A DNA stretch of 64,000 bases, from the NCBI GenBank assembly GCA_964557375.1, contig CAZKZZ010000001.1, forward strand, positions 1 through 64,000. Direction: 5' to 3'. This stretch comes from CAZKZZ01 sp964557375 (GTDB lineage Bacteria > Spirochaetota > Spirochaetia > SPDA01 > CAZJBZ01). Within the stretch, counting starts at the first letter, position 1, and every line of letters begins with the position of its first letter. Both the position numbers and the translations under genes were made by a program. The notes below the pieces were generated by a model. That model saw only the letters and a list, made by a program, of their open reading frames with translations, was not told the DNA's origin and ran no database searches. Of the stretch, positions 35,401-42,539 are shown piece by piece.

Positions 35401-35569
35401 CTGCCTGAATAAACCGGATAAGCCCATAAAAATTGCCGATATCGGCCATACCGACTGCGGGATACCCCTGCCGGGCCGCATACGCGCACAGCTGTTCGGG
35501 GGAGTAGACTCCTTTGAGCAGGGAGAAGTAGGAACGGCAATACAGCGGGATATAGGTTTGATTTTTCAT
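32477..35569 (-). CDS. DNA polymerase III alpha-type, DnaE2/ImuC-like (interrupted by assembly gap)
   Basis: A C-family DNA polymerase of about 1030 residues, nearer the short, error-prone DnaE2/ImuC class than replicative DnaE1. The N-terminal PHP domain opens PLYCRSYFSLLKG. The CRSxFSxLxG pattern is ImuC-like, and the metal-binding histidines of an active PHP nuclease are not seen there. The palm has CGRGSSAASIVSYLLGIT. It retains three catalytic aspartates: two in PDIDVDF (near residue 356) and one in VKIDLLG (near 488). An OB-fold-like segment ends the chain. The 100-N gap replaces about residues 522-555, and both flanks stay in one frame. By eye the gene is more GC-rich than its neighbours. 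No imuA or imuB gene is present. There is no clear ribosome site, and a 28-bp inverted repeat touches the start codon. Confidence 0.82.
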   Translation of the reverse strand: MKNQTYIPLYCRSYFSLLKGVYSPEQLCAYAARQGYPAVGMADIGNFYGLIRFIQAAKRYNIKPVGGVVVTADDAPLFTAFVRNTAGFARANEIITRSFCNGPGYDPLEDLLENGRQGLYILSSRTDVLKTLISAGKDGLAAALYYGSPFSGLFSEAKALGIPAAAVNDGIYLCRDDRTLYRLLRAIDRNTTVDSLGMEEEIGEEKRIVTGDEMARFFSAVPEALRTTADIAASCDLNGIMREPFVFPRFNGFSEEEAFPRLRRLCYEGVQRRYGEGPDRRVEERIRYELEIIREKQFSSYFLVVHDIVRRYPRTCGRGSSAASIVSYLLGITHVDPLAYNLFFERFLNRGRKDPPDIDVDFPWDEREKALSYVFDTYPGRAGMVADHVTFGPRSSFREPAKAMGVEEREIGRIVKMAQAGEVSTIPDYLFRAAKAVRNIPRHLGTHPGGVVITPGAITDYTHLQISPLGWPVIAWEKDAAEDAGLVKIDLLGNRSLGVLRDTLELVNAERDNSAEECPAGXXXXXXXXXXXXXXXXXXXXXXXXXXXXXXXXXXIEWESFHPLEDKKTRELIERGDTLGVFYVESPATRQLLRKMQRGDYEHLVIASSIIRPAANRYIKEFVRRLKGGTYEPVHPLVEETLKETLGIMVYQEDVARVAIAVAGFSAAEADGLRKVLSKKDREIRLKAYKERFFAGGRARNIGEKPLCSLWDMILSFDGYSFCKAHSASYALVSYRLAYLKRYYPVQFLVSVINNGGGFYNSQVYLNEVRRRGIVILPPDVNRSGWKHTVEEGCVRLGLFQIREVPEDFIHALLDERSREGPYRDFIDFVTRLSPSFAVVRMIIRSASVDSIAGGATRAQLFWIYFHMEPTPALFGPPPPPEFIGDYSPKRKVYDELKTLGILHTRHPLSLFRNKIRTILEENRFAQCIDSRKIALSTGKKVCLPGVLVTGKEVRTREHRFMSFVSFEDYFSVYETVLFPDRHEKLLLLLETGAVFLVVGVVQEEFGCYTIEVQTLVPLGGRDGVHDKDA
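33906..34005. other. Assembly gap of 100 N
   Basis: Exactly 100 undetermined bases, the usual placeholder for a scaffold gap. Polymerase homology resumes in the same frame on the other side, and the missing segment in related polymerases is of similar size. The true gap is therefore probably close to 100 bp or another length that preserves the frame. Confidence 0.99.
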
Positions 35570-35596
35570 ATATACTATACATATGTTTAGTATATA
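35569..35596 (-). promoter_or_regulatory. Inverted repeat over the polymerase start
   Basis: TATATACTA (35569-35577) and TAGTATATA (35588-35596) are perfect 9-bp arms around a 10-nt AT-rich spacer that contains CATATG. The repeat abuts the polymerase ATG and lies in the 39-bp gap after the trpR-like gene. The TACTA/TAGTA half-sites recall those of the E. coli trp operator (TACTAGTTAACTAGTA) but are spaced 4 bp further apart. Confidence 0.5.
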
Positions 35597-35608
35597 CGGT
35601 AAAAAAAA

Positions 35609-35923
35609 TCAATCCCCGTTCGGCTCTATCTGCTTGGATATCTCGATGAATTTCGCGAATGCGGACCCCTCTTTTTTCAACTCTTTAGAACCCCTTGTTA
35701 TCTTACAGAGACTCAACCCGAGTTTCTGAGCAATTTTTCTCTGACTCATGCCTGCATCGATCAGTTTCACCAGCTCCCATCGGGAGGCTATTTCATCCAA
35801 CTCGTTTTTCGTAAGAAGACACTCGAAAAAACCCTTGATAAGCGCTACATCCTCGACACGAGTAAAAACCCGGGCCATTTCATCGAGCGAATTGTCAATC
35901 ATCTCTTTGCTGTTATGTGCCAT
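35609..35923 (-). CDS. trpR: TrpR-family DNA-binding regulator
   Basis: A 104-residue helix-turn-helix protein of the TrpR superfamily, which includes the Trp repressor and YerC/YecD. The DNA-binding region AGMSQRKIAQKLGLSLCKITRGSKELKK corresponds to helices D and E of TrpR. The ending ITRGSKELK is nearly that of the classical repressor (ITRGSNSLK). The preceding LTKNELDEIASRWELVKLI matches helices B-C. Length equals that of E. coli TrpR (108). Tryptophan control is plausible but unproven, as no trp genes are in the window. It sits between the 669-residue protein gene (15 bp) and the polymerase gene (39 bp) on the same strand. Confidence 0.82.
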   Translation of the reverse strand: MAHNSKEMIDNSLDEMARVFTRVEDVALIKGFFECLLTKNELDEIASRWELVKLIDAGMSQRKIAQKLGLSLCKITRGSKELKKEGSAFAKFIEISKQIEPNGD

Positions 35924-35938
35924 GTTTCAACTCTGTTC

Positions 35939-37948
35939 TCACCGTTTGCTCAACAGTTTGAGCATGTAGATTTCGATATACCGTTTAAAATAATCTTTTC
36001 GTTTTATTTCATTAAATGCCTTATTAGCGGCCAGCCGTTCAGCCATGGTGCGGATCCTGGCTTCATCAGGAGGTTTGACTCTGAAGCCTCTCCGTAAACC
36101 CCGAAGGAAATCCCGCACCATCGCATTGACATCCTCTACCAAATTAGCCCGGGCATTCGGATCGTAGAGGGGGTTCCAGCGGTCGATCAACTCTTCGAGT
36201 GAACCGTCAATTGTCTTTCCTTCTTCCACAAACCGATTCTTGAGAGCATCTATCTGTTTTCGGTACTCTACCAACTGGGCTTTTGTCGTCGCTTTGCTGC
36301 TCGGCCCCCCGCCGTTTTTCTCATATCCGTACTGAGAGCCGTAGGCCCGGCCTCCGTCTCCGCCGGTCTGCTCATCCATCACTTTTGAGACGGATGGTGT
36401 AAAACCGGCCTTCTCCCGCTTTCGCTGAGACCTTCTTTTTTGAGGACGTTTCGCAGAAAATATCCTCTTGAAAAACATAATCAACCCGCCCACGATGGGA
36501 ATATTCTGCCAGATGGGCAGGTGTATTTTTGCATCCTTGAGCAGTTCTTCCCGGTCCAGTCTCAATATCCGGTCGAGAGGAATAAGCGTTTTTCGCTGCC
36601 TGTCGAAATAGGTTGCAATCTCATCGGTTACTTCCCGTCCGGCATTCCCCTCTTCATAGGCAAGATAGAGCAGGTCGAAGCGCAGTAATGTCAGCAATGT
36701 CGGGTCTTCGTTTTTTACCCTTCGTGTGATATCGTCTAAAAATTTTGCGTCGTCGAGCATTTCCGGTGTTTTCCGATACTGCTTGAGTTGTTCGAGCCAC
36801 TCTTCTCGGTACTGCTTGTGCAAGAGCGAGGAGAGAGCTTTGACTTTTGCAGTGACGAGGGGAAGCACAACATCTTTTTGGATGTAATAGTCCCGCTTAT
36901 CAAGACCTTTGACGCGCACAATTTCGGGAAGCGCTCCATCCTCCTCAGGTTTGGTTTTTTTACCGAGATAGTTATGCAGGCCTTCCCGGGTATATTTCTT
37001 GGTAAGAGGGATGCCCCGGTCATCCCGAAAATTGGTGATATCGGCAAGGGTAAATACGTACGGTTTCCCGCGAAACTGTTTCTCAAGCTGTTTAAACGCA
37101 TTCTGTACAGATTTCTCCTTCTGTTCGACTCCCTTATGGTAGGCATTATAATACCCGATCAGGTACGCGGCCTGACAATAGCTGTGTTCATCGGGAAGTT
37201 TGTTCGTCTTTTGCTTGTATTCCTGAAGAATGAGATTCGCCAATGCCGACCAAAAGCGAAAAGAAAAATCTGTCGGTTTCGTTATCGAACCCAGTGCTTT
37301 GTTCTGCTGCAGCATGATATCATCGAGCATTTCTTTAATCGCCGCTTTTTTCTGCGCAAACATGGATTCTAATTTCGAAAATACATAATTCACATTCCGT
37401 TTATTGGTGATGTAGCGCTTTATTTTTGACAGTGTCATTTGGAGCAGATGATTAAACAGAATACTCGAGGTGAGTATCATCTCTCGTATCCCTTCGGGAA
37501 AATCCAGTTTGAGAATAACCGGTTTTGACAACTCCTCATAGCCGAGCCACTTTACAAAATCCTGTTTGACGTCCAGGGTTGTTATCAAGTTCCGGGGCAG
37601 CTCCACCCCTAATGTGCTTTCGTCCGGAAAGGGAAGTTCGGGACGGTCCCTCACCTTGTCATATTCATCATGAATTAATTCGATAAAATAATCAGGGAAA
37701 TGGATTGTCTTGATTTTGACATCTTCGTATTCGAGCCCGCAGCGGCCCTCACCGGCCAATGCTTCTAAATCCGCGGTGACTACAGACGTAGTACCGTCCT
37801 TCAGGAGCTGTATCTCTTCACGTTCCCCATTCTGTTTGTCCAGATATGTTTTGGCAAAGGAGATAAAATGCTCAAATGAAATCGAAGCCTTCTTTGCCTT
37901 TTTTGTGTAGAGCTTAAGCATTTTAAATGTTTCAGTAGTAGTAGACAT
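35939..37948 (-). CDS. Conserved hypothetical protein, 669 residues
   Basis: I do not recognise this protein. It is large, mostly helical and very charged, with no signal peptide. A short hydrophobic segment near residues 485-500 (IWQNIPIVGGLIMFFKRIF) could dip into a membrane. It is followed by a strongly basic stretch (KRPQKRRSQRKREK), then a glycine-rich linker, then a helical C-terminal domain (570-669) with RNPL-like and RRGFRVKPPDEARI segments. It opens with MSTTTETFKMLKLYTKKAKK. It is the first gene after a strong promoter and precedes trpR and the DnaE2-like polymerase within 15 and 39 bp, so a shared transcript is likely. No function is proposed. Confidence 0.72.
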   Translation of the reverse strand: MSTTTETFKMLKLYTKKAKKASISFEHFISFAKTYLDKQNGEREEIQLLKDGTTSVVTADLEALAGEGRCGLEYEDVKIKTIHFPDYFIELIHDEYDKVRDRPELPFPDESTLGVELPRNLITTLDVKQDFVKWLGYEELSKPVILKLDFPEGIREMILTSSILFNHLLQMTLSKIKRYITNKRNVNYVFSKLESMFAQKKAAIKEMLDDIMLQQNKALGSITKPTDFSFRFWSALANLILQEYKQKTNKLPDEHSYCQAAYLIGYYNAYHKGVEQKEKSVQNAFKQLEKQFRGKPYVFTLADITNFRDDRGIPLTKKYTREGLHNYLGKKTKPEEDGALPEIVRVKGLDKRDYYIQKDVVLPLVTAKVKALSSLLHKQYREEWLEQLKQYRKTPEMLDDAKFLDDITRRVKNEDPTLLTLLRFDLLYLAYEEGNAGREVTDEIATYFDRQRKTLIPLDRILRLDREELLKDAKIHLPIWQNIPIVGGLIMFFKRIFSAKRPQKRRSQRKREKAGFTPSVSKVMDEQTGGDGGRAYGSQYGYEKNGGGPSSKATTKAQLVEYRKQIDALKNRFVEEGKTIDGSLEELIDRWNPLYDPNARANLVEDVNAMVRDFLRGLRRGFRVKPPDEARIRTMAERLAANKAFNEIKRKDYFKRYIEIYMLKLLSKR

Positions 37949-37962
37949 AGCTTTCTAATAAT

Positions 37963-37990
37963 ATGATACGGGTTGAACCCGCCCTGTCAA
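37963..37990 (-). promoter_or_regulatory. Promoter with embedded palindrome upstream of the 669-residue protein gene
   Basis: On the minus strand a perfect TTGACA and TATCAT (5 of 6) are 16 bases apart. The spacer contains a 13-bp palindrome, CGGGTT-G-AACCCG on the plus strand (37969-37981). A protein bound there would block RNA polymerase, so this is a candidate repressor operator for the 669-residue protein-trpR-dnaE2 group. Confidence 0.65.
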
Positions 37991-37997
37991 GCTGGAA

Positions 37998-38840
37998 TTA
38001 ACCCAACCAGTAAAAAACAGCCCTGCTAAATCCCGCCTCATTATTGGCTGAAACCACTGGAAAGAGCTCCTTGAGCTCATCGCGTGCGTTTTCTACCACG
38101 TACTTATGGGGCGCCCAATGGAGTAAATCGAGGTCGTTGAAATCATTACCGAGAGCATATATATGATCAGGGTTGACATTACATCTCTCGGCAACATATT
38201 CGCTTCCCTTCGCTTTTGACACATGCCGGGGAAATATCTCTATCCAGAACGATTCGTGGTCCAAAGGCGATGTCGTTCTTACGATCTTTACATGATCGAG
38301 TTCAGCTGCAAGGGTGGTAAAACGTTCATATCCGTTCTCCCGCGGTTCGATAACAAGGAACTGGCATGCTGCATCGAGCTCGATACGGTCCCTGTCACCA
38401 GCTTCTCCGAACCCCTCATAGTAATGCAGTCTCCTCTCAAAATCAGGGTTTTTATGATTGTTCTTGAAATAGAGAAATAAATGATTGTCCGGAATCGGTT
38501 TCTGAATGATAAAATCAAAACTGCGGTCACTGAGATAAGAATGAACAGACTCGATTTCCTCTATGTCAAGATGGTACGCTTGTTCAATATGCTTTCTGCT
38601 CCATTCCATGATCCCGGCACCGGATGAAAAAATAAGGTAATCAATGGGAAAATCAGGGGGGATGACCTTTTGGGCCGAATAGAGATTCCTTCCGGTAGCA
38701 ATTGCACGGACAACTCGCTGTTCACCGAGCTCCTCGAGTGTAGCAATATCTTCTGCATTATAACTCCGGTCATCCCGGAGCAGCGTACCATCGAGGTCGG
38801 TAATGATCATCTTTCTATTTTTTTCAGTTTTCCCGTTCAT
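37998..38840 (-). CDS. HAD-superfamily (Cof-type) hydrolase
   Basis: A 280-residue phosphatase of the HAD superfamily, class IIB (Cof/YbiV). Motif I is IITDLDGTLLRDD near residue 13 with the nucleophilic aspartate, and motif IV is ALGNDFNDLDLL near 230. A large alpha/beta cap domain lies between residues 85 and 190. Family members act on sugar phosphates, flavin or pyridoxal phosphate. Its ATG overlaps the stop of the upstream pyridoxal kinase gene as ATGA, so the two are coupled. A role in pyridoxal phosphate turnover is an attractive but unproven guess. Confidence 0.88.
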   Translation of the reverse strand: MNGKTEKNRKMIITDLDGTLLRDDRSYNAEDIATLEELGEQRVVRAIATGRNLYSAQKVIPPDFPIDYLIFSSGAGIMEWSRKHIEQAYHLDIEEIESVHSYLSDRSFDFIIQKPIPDNHLFLYFKNNHKNPDFERRLHYYEGFGEAGDRDRIELDAACQFLVIEPRENGYERFTTLAAELDHVKIVRTTSPLDHESFWIEIFPRHVSKAKGSEYVAERCNVNPDHIYALGNDFNDLDLLHWAPHKYVVENARDELKELFPVVSANNEAGFSRAVFYWLG

Positions 38841-39730
38841 TCTAACAATTCATAGGTGCTCGTGACCACCGGAGCGCGTAAATTGGGAAGGACTTTCTCG
38901 AGCAGTACCCCTTCGCGTTTTGGATATGAGTGTCCGAATGTCGCCCGTATAGCAATCGAAACGAACTGAACGGCGCGGTCCAGCGCGATGGGGAGACTGT
39001 CTCCCTGTAGGATACTTCCCACTACAACACTGGTAAAGATATCCCCCGTACCGGGATAATAGGCCGGGATGAAATTACAATTAACCCGCCAAAATCTGCC
39101 GTCATTCTGGTCGTACGCTACCACCGAGGTCACATTCTCGTGTCTGCTCAGGGGAACACTCGTTATTATGACGATACGCGGTCCCCGTTCGGCCAATTCT
39201 AGAATCCAATCTTTAATCTGTTGTTGAGTCGTGCTGTTCGAATATTCTTTATCGAGAAGAAATGCGGCTTCGGTGAAATTTGGTGTAATGATATGAGCGT
39301 TTGTAATATGTTGACGCATCTCTTTAACCATTTTCTCGCCGATAGGGCCGTATAATGTACCGTCGTCACCCATGACCGGGTCGACTACAACGAGCGGTGT
39401 TTCACTTTTTTCTCCCCCTGAAAAACGCCGGATAAAGTTCTTTACGATATCAATCTGCATCGGGGAGCCGAGAAATCCGCTGTAAACCGCATCAAACGAA
39501 AGATTGAGTGCTTCCCAGTGTTCGATAAAGCTTTCCATAGAGTCGGTTAAATCTACCATACGGTAGCCGGTAAATCCTCCGGTATGGGTACTCAGCACGG
39601 CTGTGGGAAGCGGACACACTTGCACACCCATTGTGGAGAGGATCGGAATAATAACAGTGAGGGAAGCTCGTCCAAAACCGGAAAGGTCATGAATGGCGGC
39701 AACTCTCGGTATCGGATTAAACATCGACAT
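38837..39730 (-). CDS. pdxK: Pyridoxal/pyridoxamine kinase
   Basis: A ribokinase-fold kinase of the PdxK/PdxY group that phosphorylates vitamin B6 vitamers. Signatures are the N-terminal IHDLSGFGRASLTVIIPILS, the VVDPVMGDDGTLYGPIGE segment near residue 120, and the GTGD anion hole in YYPGTGDIFTSVVVGSIL near 230. The start at 39730 gives MSMFNPIPRVAAI. It overlaps the stop codon of the WD40 gene as TAATG, so translation is coupled, and its own stop overlaps the HAD gene by 4 nt. The 297-residue length is normal. Confidence 0.88.
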   Translation of the reverse strand: MSMFNPIPRVAAIHDLSGFGRASLTVIIPILSTMGVQVCPLPTAVLSTHTGGFTGYRMVDLTDSMESFIEHWEALNLSFDAVYSGFLGSPMQIDIVKNFIRRFSGGEKSETPLVVVDPVMGDDGTLYGPIGEKMVKEMRQHITNAHIITPNFTEAAFLLDKEYSNSTTQQQIKDWILELAERGPRIVIITSVPLSRHENVTSVVAYDQNDGRFWRVNCNFIPAYYPGTGDIFTSVVVGSILQGDSLPIALDRAVQFVSIAIRATFGHSYPKREGVLLEKVLPNLRAPVVTSTYELLE

Positions 39731-42153
39731 TATTTCAGTACGTTTACTGTCTCTCCTGTGGAAATGTCCCACACCCGTACGGTCCCGTCATCACTTCCCG
39801 ATACAATCGACGACCCGTCGGGAGAAAAAGTGACAGTTTCGACATAATCAGTGTGGCCGGTAAATGTACGAATGAGAGTACCGTCATACGGGTTCCACAA
39901 TTTCACCGTGCCGTCATCACTACCGGACGCAAGCACCGAACCGTCAGGACCGAAAACTACCGATCGAACATAATCGGTATGCCCTTCGAGTGAACGGACC
40001 GGATATCCGGTCTCCATCTGCCACAATTTTACCGTCGTGTCATCGCTCCCCGAAGCTAACAGCTCGCCATCAGGGCTGAAGTCGAGCGATCGGACAAAAT
40101 CGTCGTGCGCTTCCAGAACATAGAGCAGTTCCCCGGACTCTATTTCCCAAATCCGGATAATATTTGCGCTGTCCCCGGCGGCCAGCAGTCTGCCGTCGGG
40201 GCTTATATCAATACAGAGTACCTGTATCTTTTCTGTAAACCCGTATTTATCATAATTTTCGAGAGTGACCAGTTTTGCGCCGGTGTGAATGTCCCACACG
40301 TCTACCGAACCGGCACTGCTACAGGAGACGATTCTTCCGCCGTCAGGACTTACCTCAACAGACACGACCTGGTCGGCAATTTCGTCAATAGTGAGTACTA
40401 CTTCAGTTGTTTCGGAATCCCATACTTTTATGGTTTCATCCGCACTACCGGTTATAATATAGCCACCTGTCGGAGAATAAGCAATCGATATCACTGCATC
40501 GTCATGTCCGTGCAGGGTCTCCAGCAGATTACCCGTCTCGATTTCCCATATTTTTACGGTCTGGTCGGCCGCCGCGGATACCAACCGAGTTCCCTCCGCG
40601 TTAAAATCGGCAGCCAAAACCGCATCTGTGTGGCCGTGAAAACTGCGGTAAAGCTTACCGGTACTCATTTCCCATATTTTTATGGAATTGTCGCGACCGC
40701 AGCTGGCTAAATAATCACCCTGGGGACTAAAAGTGACCCAGATTACCGCATCGCTGTGTCCGGAAAAACTCTTTATAAGCGATCCGGAATCAACGTCCCA
40801 GAGATTGACTTTTGAATCCGCACCGCCGGATGCTATAATTTGTCCATTAGGATGAAACGCGACCGACCATACATAGTCGGTATGCCCGACAAAAGTGTGT
40901 AAGAGCTCCCCGGTCTCACTGTCCCACAGTTTTAAAGTTTGATCGTCACTGCTCGTGACAATAGAGGTACCCTCCGGGCTGTAATCAACACCCCACACAA
41001 AATCACCGTGTGCCTCGATTGTTGTTATTACCTCACCGCTGTAGGAGTTCCAGATCGAAACCAGACCTTCCTCCGATCCGGTTGCAAGGGTATCGCCGTC
41101 AGGGCTGAATGTAGCGGAGAGAACAACTTGGTTGTACACCCGTTCCATCCCGACTTCCTCCTCGGGTTCATATTGCCCGAGAGTAGCCAGCTCGGCCCCT
41201 GCCTCTATGTCCCACAGTTTGATCAACCGATCATCCGCGCAGGAAAGCAGTGTCGATCCGTCAGGACTGAAAACCACACTGTTGATATAGTCCTCATGTC
41301 CATCGTACTGTGCGACAACTTCTCCTAAGGAGACGTCCCATACGTTGATGATAAGATCATCTCCGGCAGAAACCAGATAGCTGCCGTTTTCGTTGAAATC
41401 CACACTCCGCACGTAATCCGAATGTCCTTCCAGCGTCTGCAGAACAGTCCCTTCCTTCGGGTCCCACAAAATGACCTTGGTGTCGTCTCCGCCCGAGGCA
41501 AGCATGGCTCCGTCACTTCGATAAGAAATAGAGCGGACATAATCATCATGCCCGGCAAGGGTGTGCACCAGAGTTCCGGTGGCAACATTCCATATTTTTA
41601 TTGTCTGATCATCGCTGCAGGAGGCAAGCTCGGAACCGTCCGGACTGAAGGCGACATCCCTTACATAATCCGAATGTCCGCCGAAAGTCCGTACCAGCTC
41701 GCCCCTCCGCACATGCCATAATTTGACCGTGTAGTCGTCACTTCCTGTGGCCACATATCTTCCGTCCGGACTAAAGGTAACCGACCTGACATAGTCGGTG
41801 TGCCCTTCTAACGTTTTAATTATTTCCGCGGAAAGCTTATCGTCCTCAGCTGAAATGTCCCAGATGATAGCAGTCCCGTCATCGCTGCCGGAGGCGAGAT
41901 AAGCTCCGTTCGGACTGAAAGCTGCTGAGCGGACATAATCGCTGTGTCCTTCGAGCTGTACAAGCGGTTCTAGAGTTTCCGAATCCCACATAATAACCGT
42001 ACCATCCGAACTCGCGGAGGCAAAAAACCTTCCGTCAGGGCTGAAAGCGACGTCATTTACTGCATCAGTGTGGATCTGTTGTGCCTGTAGTATTCCCGTT
42101 AGAAGAAAGAGGAACGAGAATAGAAGAACCAGAGAACGGTATTTTCTAAACAT
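39730..42153 (-). CDS. Secreted 18-repeat WD40 protein
   Basis: An 807-residue protein made almost only of WD40 repeats behind a signal peptide (residues 1-24, ending GILQAQ). I count 18 repeats of about 40 residues. Many share the unusual blade entry GHSDYVRSVxFSPDG and end in TVKLWD or close variants. Repeats 8, 14 and 15 are the most diverged, which may mark the borders between propellers. No kinase, protease or other catalytic domain is attached. WD40 propellers bind proteins, and this one should work in the periplasm or outside the cell. It heads an operon with pdxK and the HAD hydrolase, to which it is translationally coupled. A promoter with an internal palindrome lies 28 bp upstream of the ATG. 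Confidence 0.9.
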   Translation of the reverse strand: MFRKYRSLVLLFSFLFLLTGILQAQQIHTDAVNDVAFSPDGRFFASASSDGTVIMWDSETLEPLVQLEGHSDYVRSAAFSPNGAYLASGSDDGTAIIWDISAEDDKLSAEIIKTLEGHTDYVRSVTFSPDGRYVATGSDDYTVKLWHVRRGELVRTFGGHSDYVRDVAFSPDGSELASCSDDQTIKIWNVATGTLVHTLAGHDDYVRSISYRSDGAMLASGGDDTKVILWDPKEGTVLQTLEGHSDYVRSVDFNENGSYLVSAGDDLIINVWDVSLGEVVAQYDGHEDYINSVVFSPDGSTLLSCADDRLIKLWDIEAGAELATLGQYEPEEEVGMERVYNQVVLSATFSPDGDTLATGSEEGLVSIWNSYSGEVITTIEAHGDFVWGVDYSPEGTSIVTSSDDQTLKLWDSETGELLHTFVGHTDYVWSVAFHPNGQIIASGGADSKVNLWDVDSGSLIKSFSGHSDAVIWVTFSPQGDYLASCGRDNSIKIWEMSTGKLYRSFHGHTDAVLAADFNAEGTRLVSAAADQTVKIWEIETGNLLETLHGHDDAVISIAYSPTGGYIITGSADETIKVWDSETTEVVLTIDEIADQVVSVEVSPDGGRIVSCSSAGSVDVWDIHTGAKLVTLENYDKYGFTEKIQVLCIDISPDGRLLAAGDSANIIRIWEIESGELLYVLEAHDDFVRSLDFSPDGELLASGSDDTTVKLWQMETGYPVRSLEGHTDYVRSVVFGPDGSVLASGSDDGTVKLWNPYDGTLIRTFTGHTDYVETVTFSPDGSSIVSGSDDGTVRVWDISTGETVNVLK

Positions 42154-42180
42154 TATAAACTCCCGTTACAATGTATTTTG

Positions 42181-42209
42181 ATTGTCGCTGATTGACCTAT
42201 AAAAGTCAA
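42181..42209 (-). promoter_or_regulatory. Putative promoter of WD40-pdxK-HAD
   Basis: On the minus strand TTGACT (5 of 6) and GACAAT (4 of 6) are 17 bases apart. A perfect inverted repeat at 42189-42212 overlaps the -35 hexamer and the spacer. Confidence 0.5.
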
Positions 42210-42212
42210 TCA
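42189..42212. promoter_or_regulatory. Inverted repeat in the WD40/ferredoxin divergent region
   Basis: TGATTGAC, an 8-nt spacer and GTCAATCA give perfect 8-bp arms. The site overlaps the WD40 promoter and lies 27 bp upstream of the -35 element of the divergent oxidoreductase operon, so one regulator could serve both directions. Confidence 0.5.
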
Positions 42213-42238
42213 ATTCTTCTATTGTTAGGCCAACCTAT

Positions 42239-42267
42239 TTGACAGAGCAATATATGTAGTTTAATAT
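42239..42267 (+). promoter_or_regulatory. Putative promoter of the 2-oxoacid oxidoreductase operon
   Basis: A perfect TTGACA and TAATAT (4 of 6) are 17 bases apart, followed by AAGGA and the ferredoxin-subunit ATG at 42303. Confidence 0.55.
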
Positions 42268-42302
42268 ATAACTCTCATTATTAATTAAGGAATACCTGCT
42301 GT

Positions 42303-42539
42303 ATGGCAAATAATTATATCGAAATTGATGTTTCTCAATGTAAAGGATGCAGATTGTGTGTCGCCGCATGTCCCCATAAATGCATTGCAATCGGCTCGAG
42401 TTTTAACGAAATGGGGTACCAATACGCCCGATTTGAAAAACAGGAGTGTACTGCATGCGGTTTCTGTTATTATACTTGTCCTGAACCGGGGGCAATAACA
42501 GTGTATAAAAATCACAAGAAGGAATTTCCACATGGATAA
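42303..42539 (+). CDS. 2-oxoacid:ferredoxin oxidoreductase, delta (ferredoxin) subunit
   Basis: A 78-residue dicluster ferredoxin. It has two cluster-binding sets: CKGCRLCVAACPHKC (CxxCxxCxxxCP, residues about 14-28) and CTACGFCYYTCPEPG (about 49-63). Each should bind one [4Fe-4S] cluster in cooperation. This is the electron-transfer subunit of KorD/VorD type, passing electrons from the TPP site to free ferredoxin. AAGGA stands 11 nt before the ATG. Its stop overlaps the start of the alpha-subunit gene by 8 nt, so the two are coupled. First gene of the operon delta-alpha-(beta-gamma). Confidence 0.92.
   Translation: MANNYIEIDVSQCKGCRLCVAACPHKCIAIGSSFNEMGYQYARFEKQECTACGFCYYTCPEPGAITVYKNHKKEFPHG

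Noticed and set aside
39730..42153. Regular repeats of about 120 bp that might be taken for a repeat array
   Set aside because: They are codon-diverged WD40 repeats inside one gene, with no constant DNA unit or spacers, so not CRISPR or satellite DNA.
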